Assembly: GCA_902793405.1 (NCBI GenBank)
Contig: CADBDH010000009.1
Span: 18,780-82,779 of the forward strand
Length of the DNA stretch: 64,000 nt
Source of the DNA: an uncultured Bacteroidales bacterium
GTDB lineage: Bacteria; Bacteroidota; Bacteroidia; Bacteroidales; Muribaculaceae
Direction of reading: 5' to 3'
Shown: positions 50,214 to 60,231 of the stretch, in pieces
How the letters are laid out: each line of letters opens with the position of its first letter
How positions within the stretch are numbered: the first letter of the stretch is position 1
Notes under the pieces: model-generated
Databases searched by the model: none
Told to the model about the DNA's origin: nothing
The model's input: only the letters and a program-made list of their open reading frames with translations
Translations under genes and position numbers: made by a program

Positions 50214-53200
50214 ATGACTGAATTAGAGCAAATATTAAAGAGACGTGGGCTTGATGAATGCCCGCTTCCTCTGTGGCAGCTAAAGCTCTCACAAGAAGAG
50301 TATGAGAGTCTTAAAGAAACGCTTAGGGCTCATCCCTGTGATTTGTACAACTATGGCATGGAGGCCGCTTTGTGTTATGCTGAATGGTGGAGAAGGGACT
50401 TTAGAGGCAATGTGCCTTCTAAAGAGGACGTGGCATACGGTATTGGATTAGACCGATATTATGCAGAAGACCTTTTTAAGGCCGCAAAATCAGCCCTAAT
50501 TAGGCGTCACTGCAGGTTTATCCGCACGTTCCATGGCACCCAGTATTTCCGCACACTTCTAAATCAAGGAGGATTGCCTATCAATTACATCAAGAACAAT
50601 GATAGCAACCTTGGCAGCTACCCTCGATTCCTGAAAGGTCTTGTTAGAGAGTTGTCCACAATCAATTACGATTGGAGCAACGAGGACAATTCAATTATTC
50701 AGCAACTGAATTGTGTTTCGTATCTGGCAAAGTCATTCAAGAACGAAAACATCTACGATGTCTCCATGCAGATTGCACATGCAATCATTGCTAATGATAC
50801 CGATCTCCTGCCTTATGATGACACCGACGCGTCTCTTGTCGAACTAACCGAATCATTACAGCAGGAGTATGATCGCGCTAAACATGAACGCAGGTTTAGG
50901 CCACTGTCATTGCACTGGAAGCTGTCAACCACCGATGACGGACGAGGTGTTCTGTCCGTCAACATGGATGTGGTAAAGGATATTTCCTCTGATTCTATTC
51001 CCGGCATAAATACAACCACTTGCTACTCGTTTGACATCTTTGTTGCGGGAACCTTGGTCGGTAAATATGTCCGCAAAATAATCAAAAGTGACGATGAGGG
51101 CAACATCATCAACACCGTTTATTATACGAGGGTTTCAGTGGGCATGAACAAAGATATCCTGTGGAAGGGAGAGCCTGTTGTCGAGGTCAAAGTGAGATGT
51201 GACAACGATGAGCGCATCTTCTTAACGATTGCAGGTTGTTATCCACCTAACTTTGAGTTTCCTCAGGTTTTCCAAATGCTTGATGAACACCTCTATAGCA
51301 GGACAGAAACAGCAAACTCAGAGAACAATATTGCTATATTCTCGGACGTTTGGCAGATTGACGGAGCAAAAAGCATCAATATTGCTGGCCATGCTCTCAG
51401 CTGCATTGAGTTCTCAAAGGATATAGAGCTTGTAAATGGTGAAACTAATGAAACTATCCGTATAGACAACGAGTTCACTCCCTATATAGCCGAGTTCTCT
51501 GGAAACTATATTCCATGGGTCGAGGAATCAAACTACAAGTTGTTGAATCGAATACCTATCATTAAGGTCTATGATAAAGAAAAGAATCTGGTAGCCAAAT
51601 GCAAAACAAAATACAAAGTGCGGGGCACCGACTCTTGGTACAGACTCAATTCATCATGTGTCTTGCGCCCTGGTCTAGTAGACATCAAGGTAGAATTTCC
51701 AGACGGCAAATCCATCATTGAGACATTCTATTCCATCGGAGAGTTATCTTTCGGCTCATGTAATGAAGAAGCCTTCACAACCGAGATCACATGCTCAAGC
51801 CCTGGTGAGATGCGTCCTGAAATAGAAAAGCTTGAGACAGCTGATATTGAAAATCTAGAGAACGGACATTGGCGCATCAGCAGGAGGCCTGATTCAAATG
51901 TATGCCCGTCAACCTGTACATTCCGATTGTATAATCAAGGCAATCCTGTCCTAAGAATTTCAGTCGCTATTCCGTTTGATGGTATCTTAATTACTGACGT
52001 TGATGGTAACATCGTTCCAGATGGCAAGATTATCTCCTTTGCCAACCTTACTCACTTTTTTGTGACGAATCACGGGAGAAACAGAACTATCGACGTAACC
52101 TATTACCAATCCAATCAAGAAGATGAGCCAGATTTCAAGAGACTAAGTAGCAGAGTCATTGATGGTCTTGTCTCACTTGCAGATTACAGTGACCTTATCA
52201 TGCGCATGTTCAACCTATATGGTGTGAACAGTTTTGATCGTAGCAGCTCGGTAGTCATTTCAATATCAGGCCAACAGGTATTCATTCGTAAGTTTGTTCT
52301 TGAATCAACAATATCTGACGGGTCCATTGTTGTTAATGACTATACCGAAGATGACACTGTGGACTTCAAGTATGACGGGTCTTTGTATGCTTTCCCTGTT
52401 GGAGAAACCTTGCCTTCAGAAGAATTCTTCCCTATCAAGCTTGAGAGAGACCCGGATAAAGAAAACACATTCAACTTCCCCGAGGATTTCGAGCATAAGG
52501 AAGTGGTAGTGTTCTCAAGTGAAGAAGACCGCCGTAGGGTTATTCCCAAGTATTTCCATCGAGACCAATATGATTTTGATAAGAGAACTCGTTCAGGTCG
52601 AACCGCCAATCTGATTGATAGATGGTATGATATATTATCCGACGAGCCAATTTATAATGGCAAACATTGGCTTGACTTGTGCATCGCTTACGATATATGC
52701 AGCCAACACAATCTGCCATTCACAACCTATGATGGATTAAAGGCAGTATCTAAAGAGCCGAAATTATTAGCCAATTTTATTATCGCCATGTGGCTCAATG
52801 AGTATAAGGATGTGCTGGCTCAAGATATCAACCGATTTGAACAGGAAATGGTCATTGCCTTACACTGGATTCCCGCTAAGACTTGGAACGAAGCCATCAA
52901 CCATCTTATGGATAACATTCCTACTCAATTACAGGCTTTCTTTTTAGAGAGAATGCCAGACCTGATGGAACTGCTTCAAGACATTTTTAATTCTACTGTT
53001 TCCACAGAAATAGCAGAAGATTTCAAGAATTATATAACTGGAGGAGTCAAGCTTGAAGATAGCCGTCGTTTCTCTCATTCTGATCTCAATAACTTCAGGA
53101 TGAGGGTTCATGGATTAAATGACATCAATCAAGATCTACCGACCATTGATATTCATGTTAACCGAGCAAAATATTATGCAAAGCAAGAAATGCCACCGTA

Positions 53201-53381
53201 TTGCAAGGTTATGATTGAGTCAGCAATGTGTGCAGCAGAAAACACTTGTAACGTAGACAACCATATCGATCTATTCAAGTCGAGAGATCACGCAAGCATA
53301 GTCAATTTCTATAGAAAGTATTTCAAAGAGACATATAGCGAAATATTCTTTAGGACAATTAAAATCATCAACACCAAATAG
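50214..53381 (+). CDS. Large protein of a Druantia type III-like module (DruH candidate)
   Basis: A 1055-residue protein with no domain that I can name. The N-terminal 230 residues look helical (KRRGLDECPLPLWQLKLSQ, YNYGMEAALCYAEWWRRDF). The middle (about 240-800) is rich in beta strands with repeated short motifs and few catalytic-type residues, and the end is helical again. It resembles the STY4851/ECs_5259 (YjiT-like) group that lies next to DUF1998 helicases. In Druantia type III the only two genes are druH, of this size class, and druE. The stop lies 10 bp before the helicase gene, so they form one operon. DruH identity is inferred from position and size. Confidence 0.6.
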   Translation: MTELEQILKRRGLDECPLPLWQLKLSQEEYESLKETLRAHPCDLYNYGMEAALCYAEWWRRDFRGNVPSKEDVAYGIGLDRYYAEDLFKAAKSALIRRHCRFIRTFHGTQYFRTLLNQGGLPINYIKNNDSNLGSYPRFLKGLVRELSTINYDWSNEDNSIIQQLNCVSYLAKSFKNENIYDVSMQIAHAIIANDTDLLPYDDTDASLVELTESLQQEYDRAKHERRFRPLSLHWKLSTTDDGRGVLSVNMDVVKDISSDSIPGINTTTCYSFDIFVAGTLVGKYVRKIIKSDDEGNIINTVYYTRVSVGMNKDILWKGEPVVEVKVRCDNDERIFLTIAGCYPPNFEFPQVFQMLDEHLYSRTETANSENNIAIFSDVWQIDGAKSINIAGHALSCIEFSKDIELVNGETNETIRIDNEFTPYIAEFSGNYIPWVEESNYKLLNRIPIIKVYDKEKNLVAKCKTKYKVRGTDSWYRLNSSCVLRPGLVDIKVEFPDGKSIIETFYSIGELSFGSCNEEAFTTEITCSSPGEMRPEIEKLETADIENLENGHWRISRRPDSNVCPSTCTFRLYNQGNPVLRISVAIPFDGILITDVDGNIVPDGKIISFANLTHFFVTNHGRNRTIDVTYYQSNQEDEPDFKRLSSRVIDGLVSLADYSDLIMRMFNLYGVNSFDRSSSVVISISGQQVFIRKFVLESTISDGSIVVNDYTEDDTVDFKYDGSLYAFPVGETLPSEEFFPIKLERDPDKENTFNFPEDFEHKEVVVFSSEEDRRRVIPKYFHRDQYDFDKRTRSGRTANLIDRWYDILSDEPIYNGKHWLDLCIAYDICSQHNLPFTTYDGLKAVSKEPKLLANFIIAMWLNEYKDVLAQDINRFEQEMVIALHWIPAKTWNEAINHLMDNIPTQLQAFFLERMPDLMELLQDIFNSTVSTEIAEDFKNYITGGVKLEDSRRFSHSDLNNFRMRVHGLNDINQDLPTIDIHVNRAKYYAKQEMPPYCKVMIESAMCAAENTCNVDNHIDLFKSRDHASIVNFYRKYFKETYSEIFFRTIKIINTK

Positions 53382-53391
53382 CATTAAGTAT

Positions 53392-56300
53392 ATGAATTAC
53401 AAAGATTTCTATACGACGGCCCAAAAGAGGCTTGTTGACTCGATGGTTTCCATGTGGTTCAAGGGAAAGCCAAAAGAGCAAGAGTACTTGCGCTACCTTT
53501 TAACCGAAGAGGAACCATTGATAGCAGAACCCGTATTCCAATCGATCTTTCCATGGGAAGAAAGCAGAGAAACCTTTGGCGAGCATTCGTCTAAGTTGGG
53601 AATCTTAAAACCAGAATTTGTTGAAGCCCTCAGTAGCGACCGAGTTGAAAAGGAATATAGATTCCCAATAGATCGCCATCCTTACAAGCACCAGACAAAG
53701 AGCTGGAAAACGATGCTTTCAGATAAGGGGAAAACCATTGTTGTTACTTCGGGCACTGGTTCAGGTAAAACTGAATGTTTCATGATTCCTGTTTTACAAG
53801 ATATTGCACAACGTAACGAAAAGAACTGCGTTCAGGCAATTTTCCTTTACCCGTTGAACGCACTGATGAAAAGCCAGCAAAAGCGTATTCATGCTTGGTG
53901 CAATGCTCTCCCTGAAAAGGTGACCTATGCCATATACAACGGTAACACAGAGAAATCATCAAAGCCACAGACATATACCCAACCGAAATATCCCCAACTG
54001 GTAACACGTCCTCAAATTCGTCAAACTCCACCACAAATTTTGTTTACGAATCCAACGATGCTCAACTATATGTTGGTGAGATCTGAAGACCGTGCAATTC
54101 TCGAGCAATCTAAAGGAAAGCTGAAATGGATTCTGCTTGATGAAGCTCACACCTACACAGGTTCATCAGCTGCAGAATTAGCACTTCAACTGAGACGAGT
54201 GCTTGACGCCTTCGGCGTGACCATCGACCAGGTGAATTTTGCTGTAACCTCAGCAACTATTGGTGATGAGAAAGATCCTGCCACTGAGTTGAAGCTCAAG
54301 ACATTCGTTTCACAATTAACCGGCAAAGCAGCTGACAGCATTGTCGTTATCGGTGGTAAACGCATCGTGCCTGAGATGGATGAGAGCCTAGCTAAAGAGG
54401 CTATTTCAAGAGTCAATGACCGCTTTGGCACCAAGATTACCCTCCCCGACATCGAACGTTTAAGAAAAAAACTCAATTCAAGTCCGGTTTTGTCAACAAA
54501 AGACATTGTTAAGTCTATAAACAGCGCTATTAGCAATGATACTGTCAAATCACTTGAAGTCATTGATGCCCTGGCCGATAAAGTCGAGGGTCTGAATAGA
54601 GCTGATGGAAAACCCGCAGCTCTGCTTCCTTGCAGGGCCCATTTCTTTATCCGATCAATTAGTGGTGTGTATGCTTGTGTCAATCCAGAATGCTCTAGAC
54701 ACAAAGAATCCCGAATCAGTATCGGTAATTTGACCACTTACCAAAACACCGACTGCCCTGTTTGCAAGTCACGAATGCTTGAGTTAGCTACATGCCCGTC
54801 ATGCGGTGGAGCCATTGTTGTTGGAGAGAGCAGCACAATAAGTGGGTTTAGGATGAAGGTTAATACCGTTGATCTTGATAAAAGTTTGTTCTATGAGACT
54901 ACTGATGAAGAATTAATTGACACAGAAGAAGAAACCGGAGGAAACGCGTCTATTCGCGAGGATGAGGGCTTTACTCCTTTTTATTATGCAAAGCCCGAAA
55001 AACGTTGTTTGCGTCATCACACGTCCGAAACAGGTCACGTCTTTAACCATGAGAATTGCAAAATTGAACAAGCTTCTGATGATACCGATAGCATAAATGT
55101 TTTCAAGTCATTGAGACATAGCGACACCAATGCGGATTTATGTCCTCACTGCGGCAATAGGATTACCAATATTAATTACTTGAGAGCAAGTGCAACTCAA
55201 ATGGGCCGCGTACTTTCTACTCTGATTCTTGATCACGCAGAAGGTGTAGATACAAATGATGCAGAAGTACTCTATGACGGTAAGAAATACATCACTTTTA
55301 CTGATAACCGTCAAGGTTCTGCACGCTCGGCTATGGGTATGAACCAAGACGTGGAACGAGCATGGATTCGTGCATCCGTGTTCCATAAACTTGCTGACCT
55401 TCGTCTTGATAACATGCCAACCGTGGGACTAAATGAAGCAGAAGAACAACTTTACAGTTACCTTAAACTACAGCCAATAACCTCAATGCCACCTATGGTG
55501 AAAAAGCAATTAGAGGAGTTGGAGGCAAAGAAAAACGGGACAGCAACAGTGCCACCTCCTGGTGAGATCGAATGGAATGCCATTAGTCAGAAATTGGAAA
55601 ACAATTCCGACTTCAGAAAACTGTTCAGACACTTGAGCAATGCCCGGGACGGCATTAGATTTGAAAATGCCAATACTTATCTTAAAGCCCTAATTGTGGA
55701 TCAGTTTGGTTGGATTCCGAAACGCGCCAATTCATTAGAGAACATGGGTATTGTGCGTCTTGTATATCCAGCATTAAGAGCAGCGATATGCCCGCAGTTG
55801 CTGAGGAGTAATGGGTGCGATAATAAAGACTGGCAAGATTTCTTGAAAATCTGCTTGGACTACTTTATTCGTGGTGGTCGCCATTATATGATTTCTGGTG
55901 ATTACCAGGATTATCTCACACAGAACACATATACATCTGAGATATACCCAAGCGATTCGACACTTCGTAAAAACAATAAACCAGTGAGTCGTTGGCCGTC
56001 AGTGAAACGCACACCCAATTCTGTCCAAGAGGAGCAATCCAGATTGGTCCTCTTGCTATGCGCGGTTTTGGGCTATGACGACGTCGATAGTTTTGACGAA
56101 GAGAAGATCGCCAACGTCAACGACCTTTTAAGAAATGCTTGGAATTTCATCACATCAAACATTCTTGACCCAGTTGATACAGAACATAAAGGCTATAAGC
56201 TTGACCTTTTAGGAAATAAGGTAAAGCTGCAGCTCATTGAGAAGGGTTATCTGTGTCCCGTCGACAATGTAATTACAGATGTTACATTCCGAGGCTACAG

Positions 56301-59300
56301 CCCCCGCATGAACGGCTATTTAGGAAAAGCTAATTTTGACAGGTTCAAGATAACCAAAGAATTTGACTATCCATTATATCCCTTCAGGTCTGACGAGCCA
56401 TCTGAGAAAAAGATTATGGATTGGATTGACCAAAACATGTCTGAACAAAGGAATGCAGGCGTGTTCTCTGACATCAATGAGCGAATCTACATTCAGAAAC
56501 CTATATTCATTTCCGCCGAACATTCAGCTCAACAATCTAGAGAGGATCTTGAGAAATATGAAAAAGAGTTCAATGATGGCCAGCTAAATGTTCTCTCGTG
56601 CTCTACTACGATGGAAATGGGTGTTGACATCGGTGGCATTAGTGAAGTCGTCATGAATAATGTGCCGCCTAAATCTTCCAACTACTTGCAAAGGGCTGGC
56701 CGCGCTGGTCGCCGTAACGAATCTAAAGCAATGGCACTTACATTCTGTGCCCCAAATCCTATCGGATCTTACACCTGGAAGCATCCAGATTATCCTATAA
56801 CCCATCTTACAGAGACTCCTTTACTCAAGCTTGAAAGCCGACAACTCATACAACGTCATGTCAATGCGCTCATCTTTGCTGATTTTGTTTCTTTACAAGG
56901 AGGGAATATACGTGTTACAGCACAGTTGAATGACTTCTTCATTGCTCATGACACATTATCATATTATGACCAATTTTTGAATCATATTGACCTTATCATC
57001 AGCGGGAAAAGACAGGTTTTGGAAAAAACATACCAGAAGCTAGTTAACGGAACAGGCATGGGTGTCTTTTCTTTGAGAGATGCAGCCATGGCAACCAAGA
57101 AAGATATATCAACTGTGTATAACGGCTTCATGATCAATGTTGAGAACTTTGACAAAGCAAAAAGGACAGCTGATAACCAAGATGGTGGTGGCTCTGCTGC
57201 AAGGGCAATAGAAATTCAGAAAACGGCTTTCTTAGAAAAATCTCTACTGAGCTACTTGGCTGAGCAATCATTCTTACCAAGTGCAGGCATTCCTACTGGG
57301 CTAGTTGAATGTATGCTCAAGTCAGATGACCGTAATTATAAAGAATATCCAACGATGCATTTAAGCCAAGCAATTTCGTCTTATGCACCAGGTAGTCAGG
57401 TCGTAAAGAATGAATGGATTTACGAGCCTGAAGGAATCCGCCTTAAAACCCGATATGAAGAGAGCACATCCAGGTATATCATTCAGAATTGTTCTAATTG
57501 CGGCTACACTACAATTAGCTATGGCTCAGCCAAAAATGATTGCCCAAAGTGTAATGGACAGAGTACAATGCATGGTATTTACAATATTAGCAGCAATAGC
57601 GATGGACGTTTTACCGAGGTTGTTGAGCCTGCTGCTTTTACTGTAGCATGGGGAGCAAAACCTACTCGAAAAATGAAGGGTAGCGGTGCATTGGATTTCA
57701 TTCAGCCGGTATTACTCGAAATGGAGCCATGGGGAGAGAAAACATCGTCTGCAAAGATTACAGTTCGTTGTTCTACGCCTCAGTCTGAGATTCTATTCTA
57801 CAATCGTGGACGAAGTGGATTCGGGTTTGCATTCTGCCCAATTTGTGGCAGAATGGAATCTGAGAGATCCATTACCGACAATGAAAATGTCTTGTCCAAT
57901 CACAAGCATTTGACAAACGGCACTCAGTGTACAGGCGTGAACAATATTAGAAGGCATGTGCTTTTAGTTGGCCGATACCAAACAGACTTTGTTGAGATCA
58001 AGTTTTATAATAAAGACGATTTACTAATTACTAATCAAGAAACACTGTATTCGCTTGGTGTGATTCTCAGTCGGAAATTGACTGAATTATTAGGCGTCAA
58101 TGATGGAGAAATTGACTTTGGTTATAATAGTACGAGCCACTCGATCTTTATCTATGATACTGCACTGGGGGGAGCAGGATATTCAACTCTTTTCAGGGAG
58201 TATAAAGATAAGGTAATTGAATTGGCTTATAAGACTCTCAATGGTTGTGATTGCGAACGAGCTTGTACCAAATGCTTAATAGATCGTCGGTCACAATGGT
58301 ATCTTAATTATCTGAATAGGAAGAAAGCCCTTGAGTGGATTGAATTGGAAATGAAGTCACGCATCGCTCCAAAATCAATTACTACTGCTGTGCCAAATGC
58401 TACAGCAGTAACATCCGATTTCTCGACTGAGTTTTTCCAACTCTCCCGCAATCGCGATATCAAGGCTGTCAAATTGTTCATTGATAGCGACTTCTCATCA
58501 TGGAGTATCGATGATTTCCCCTTTATCAGGCAGATTGAAGAGATGAAACTGGCTGGCGTTAATGTGTCATTTGTCATAGACGATAACATCAACATGAAAG
58601 ACTGTCCGCCTTCAATAAAGACGATTGTTGTGTCTGCTATCCTAAAGCATAAATTTGAATATTGCACCAGCAAACTTCGTGGTTCACTGACTCCATTGCT
58701 ACATGTGGCATACGTTAACGACAGTGTCCGAACATACTTTGGAGAGAATATTAATCGGTCATTGGCAAACACATGGGGCAATGGCGACATCTATTCGACA
58801 GGAAACGATATGAATTTGTTATTCAATTCAATCGATTCTGTCCAACTACTGCAAAGTCTTGCCGAAGGTGAGTCCTCTTTCACATTTGATACTCGAATAA
58901 AAGAAGATTGTAACCTCAGTAACATATGCACTGCATTATTTAGGAACCATGACGAGCAATGGAGCAAAATCAAGGAAGCATTCAATGGTAAACAAGTGTC
59001 GGTTAGATATTCTGACAGGTTCCTTGTAACTCCACTTGGATGTCTACTTCTTGCACATATGATTTCGAAGATTAAAACAGAACTCAACATCAATGTCGCG
59101 TCACTTAATATATACGCAAAAAGGCCATCAACAGAAAGCTCATCAAATTTTGCATTATATCTTGACGAGAATTATCGAAATACTTTAGATCGTAACGATT
59201 TCTTGCAATCATGCATGAGAGAATTGGTTGGGTTTAATCCGAGTATTACTGACTCTGGCTATTTTGAACACGAACGGTGTCTTACTATTAAGTCTGGTGA

Positions 59301-59484
59301 TGAAGAACTATCTATCAGACCAGATGGTGGTATTGCTTATGGTTGGAAACCATTCAGACGAGAAGCGTCAGAGTTAACTCAAGAGGATTTCGAATACAAC
59401 TGGGATTTAGACATAAGATTGTACAACCAAAAGAAAGACTACTCTGGCATACTATATACGATCTCTTTCAACAAGAACGAATAG
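53392..59484 (+). CDS. DUF1998 DEAD/DEAH-box helicase, DruE-like
   Basis: This 2030-residue helicase matches the architecture of DruE, the shared component of Druantia anti-phage systems. The superfamily 2 motor has Walker A VTSGTGSGKTECF (about residue 120), the DEAH box LLDEAHTYTGSS (about 248), TSATIGD (about 285), EMGVDIGG and QRAGRAGRR (about 1100). Cys pairs inserted in the motor (CVNPEC, CPVC, CPSCGG at about 425-471; CPHCGN at 583) and later (CSNCGY, CPKCNG at about 1367-1390) suggest zinc ribbons. The DUF1998 region carries LGGAGYS and the cluster CDCERACTKCL (about 1618-1628). The last 380 residues are not recognised. Frame intact. Confidence 0.82.
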   Translation: MNYKDFYTTAQKRLVDSMVSMWFKGKPKEQEYLRYLLTEEEPLIAEPVFQSIFPWEESRETFGEHSSKLGILKPEFVEALSSDRVEKEYRFPIDRHPYKHQTKSWKTMLSDKGKTIVVTSGTGSGKTECFMIPVLQDIAQRNEKNCVQAIFLYPLNALMKSQQKRIHAWCNALPEKVTYAIYNGNTEKSSKPQTYTQPKYPQLVTRPQIRQTPPQILFTNPTMLNYMLVRSEDRAILEQSKGKLKWILLDEAHTYTGSSAAELALQLRRVLDAFGVTIDQVNFAVTSATIGDEKDPATELKLKTFVSQLTGKAADSIVVIGGKRIVPEMDESLAKEAISRVNDRFGTKITLPDIERLRKKLNSSPVLSTKDIVKSINSAISNDTVKSLEVIDALADKVEGLNRADGKPAALLPCRAHFFIRSISGVYACVNPECSRHKESRISIGNLTTYQNTDCPVCKSRMLELATCPSCGGAIVVGESSTISGFRMKVNTVDLDKSLFYETTDEELIDTEEETGGNASIREDEGFTPFYYAKPEKRCLRHHTSETGHVFNHENCKIEQASDDTDSINVFKSLRHSDTNADLCPHCGNRITNINYLRASATQMGRVLSTLILDHAEGVDTNDAEVLYDGKKYITFTDNRQGSARSAMGMNQDVERAWIRASVFHKLADLRLDNMPTVGLNEAEEQLYSYLKLQPITSMPPMVKKQLEELEAKKNGTATVPPPGEIEWNAISQKLENNSDFRKLFRHLSNARDGIRFENANTYLKALIVDQFGWIPKRANSLENMGIVRLVYPALRAAICPQLLRSNGCDNKDWQDFLKICLDYFIRGGRHYMISGDYQDYLTQNTYTSEIYPSDSTLRKNNKPVSRWPSVKRTPNSVQEEQSRLVLLLCAVLGYDDVDSFDEEKIANVNDLLRNAWNFITSNILDPVDTEHKGYKLDLLGNKVKLQLIEKGYLCPVDNVITDVTFRGYSPRMNGYLGKANFDRFKITKEFDYPLYPFRSDEPSEKKIMDWIDQNMSEQRNAGVFSDINERIYIQKPIFISAEHSAQQSREDLEKYEKEFNDGQLNVLSCSTTMEMGVDIGGISEVVMNNVPPKSSNYLQRAGRAGRRNESKAMALTFCAPNPIGSYTWKHPDYPITHLTETPLLKLESRQLIQRHVNALIFADFVSLQGGNIRVTAQLNDFFIAHDTLSYYDQFLNHIDLIISGKRQVLEKTYQKLVNGTGMGVFSLRDAAMATKKDISTVYNGFMINVENFDKAKRTADNQDGGGSAARAIEIQKTAFLEKSLLSYLAEQSFLPSAGIPTGLVECMLKSDDRNYKEYPTMHLSQAISSYAPGSQVVKNEWIYEPEGIRLKTRYEESTSRYIIQNCSNCGYTTISYGSAKNDCPKCNGQSTMHGIYNISSNSDGRFTEVVEPAAFTVAWGAKPTRKMKGSGALDFIQPVLLEMEPWGEKTSSAKITVRCSTPQSEILFYNRGRSGFGFAFCPICGRMESERSITDNENVLSNHKHLTNGTQCTGVNNIRRHVLLVGRYQTDFVEIKFYNKDDLLITNQETLYSLGVILSRKLTELLGVNDGEIDFGYNSTSHSIFIYDTALGGAGYSTLFREYKDKVIELAYKTLNGCDCERACTKCLIDRRSQWYLNYLNRKKALEWIELEMKSRIAPKSITTAVPNATAVTSDFSTEFFQLSRNRDIKAVKLFIDSDFSSWSIDDFPFIRQIEEMKLAGVNVSFVIDDNINMKDCPPSIKTIVVSAILKHKFEYCTSKLRGSLTPLLHVAYVNDSVRTYFGENINRSLANTWGNGDIYSTGNDMNLLFNSIDSVQLLQSLAEGESSFTFDTRIKEDCNLSNICTALFRNHDEQWSKIKEAFNGKQVSVRYSDRFLVTPLGCLLLAHMISKIKTELNINVASLNIYAKRPSTESSSNFALYLDENYRNTLDRNDFLQSCMRELVGFNPSITDSGYFEHERCLTIKSGDEELSIRPDGGIAYGWKPFRREASELTQEDFEYNWDLDIRLYNQKKDYSGILYTISFNKNE

Positions 59485-59554
59485 CATTCCATTTTTGGCA
59501 ATTATTTTGAGGCAAGGTTGATGAGTATGCAATCTTGCCTCATTGTTTTGTTTT

Positions 59555-59591
59555 CTGTGCAGATCCCGTGCATACTTGAGTTTTAACTTTG
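59555..59591 (+). promoter_or_regulatory. Island operator S3 and promoter
   Basis: CTGTGCAG-ATCCC-GTGCATAC (59555-59575) keeps the left half exactly, while the right half is degraded. The -7 box TAACTTTG (59584-59591) follows after 8 bp. It precedes the broken gene at 59648. Confidence 0.65.
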
Positions 59592-59647
59592 CGCCGTCGT
59601 TAGTTGAGAACGGCAATAGCATTGATAAACCAATAATCAGACTAACT

Positions 59648-60219
59648 ATGCCTAGAACAAAGCCAAATATCTCATCGGAGAGTATCTTCACTTTGACCTT
59701 GCTGCCCTCGCATATTCAGCGCTTGAGGGACAGAGAGGTTTCTCATTCGAGGGGCAGGAGGCTATCGACTTCCATGCGAAAACTCGTGGTGAGCCAGATT
59801 ATGATGAGAATGGAAATGTGCAGCCAATCCACTTCAACATGGAGGGTTATGTGGCATTCTTGACCCATAACGAGGACCACCACGATGATGTTGAGTTCCA
59901 GTCGCCGTTCAGCAATGTTACCAAGATCAGCACAGTAGGAGTAGACCCATATCGCTGTGAGATGCTGTTCAAGCACGATCCAGACCGCAATATGTCATTG
60001 TACTTTAGACATGAGCTGCTGCCCGAACCCACTGAGGGTATGCCAGTGATGGGCGTATGTGGATGCAGGGCCGCATCAATGAGTTCCAAGAATAAACACA
60101 TTTGTGGAAATAATTTCTCCAACTGTGCAGATAGACTTCACAGTTGTGTATTTACTTTGCATCATCAACGTGAGGGAACGTGTCTTCACTTGATGAAGTT
60201 GTGTAATACGAATCATTAA
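59648..60219 (+). pseudogene. Frameshifted unknown gene behind operator S3
   Basis: An ATG at 59648 (MPRTKP) is 56 bp after the S3 promoter, but its frame soon becomes nonsense. Another frame, open from 59656, gives protein-like sequence (GEYLHFDLAALAYSALEGQ, HFNMEGYVAFLTHNEDHHDD, YRCEMLFKHDPDRNMSLYF) without a usable start before 59818. A one-base shift just after the ATG would join them. The end of the open frame runs into operator S4, so the true C-terminus is probably lost or lies before about 60120. Family not recognised. Confidence 0.5.
60123..60159 (+). promoter_or_regulatory. Island operator S4 and promoter of the DUF2130 gene
   Basis: CTGTGCAG-ATAGA-CTTCACAG (60123-60143) differs from S1 at a single base, even sharing the spacer. 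The -7 box is TTACTTTG (60152-60159), again 8 bp away. The start codon follows at 60232. Confidence 0.75.
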
Positions 60220-60231
60220 AACAGATTAATT

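Noticed and set aside
59543-59863. 106-codon frame after the DUF1998 helicase gene
   Set aside because: Only its ATG at 59648 may be genuine; the rest is the wrong frame of the broken gene described at 59648-60219, and it begins inside operator S3.
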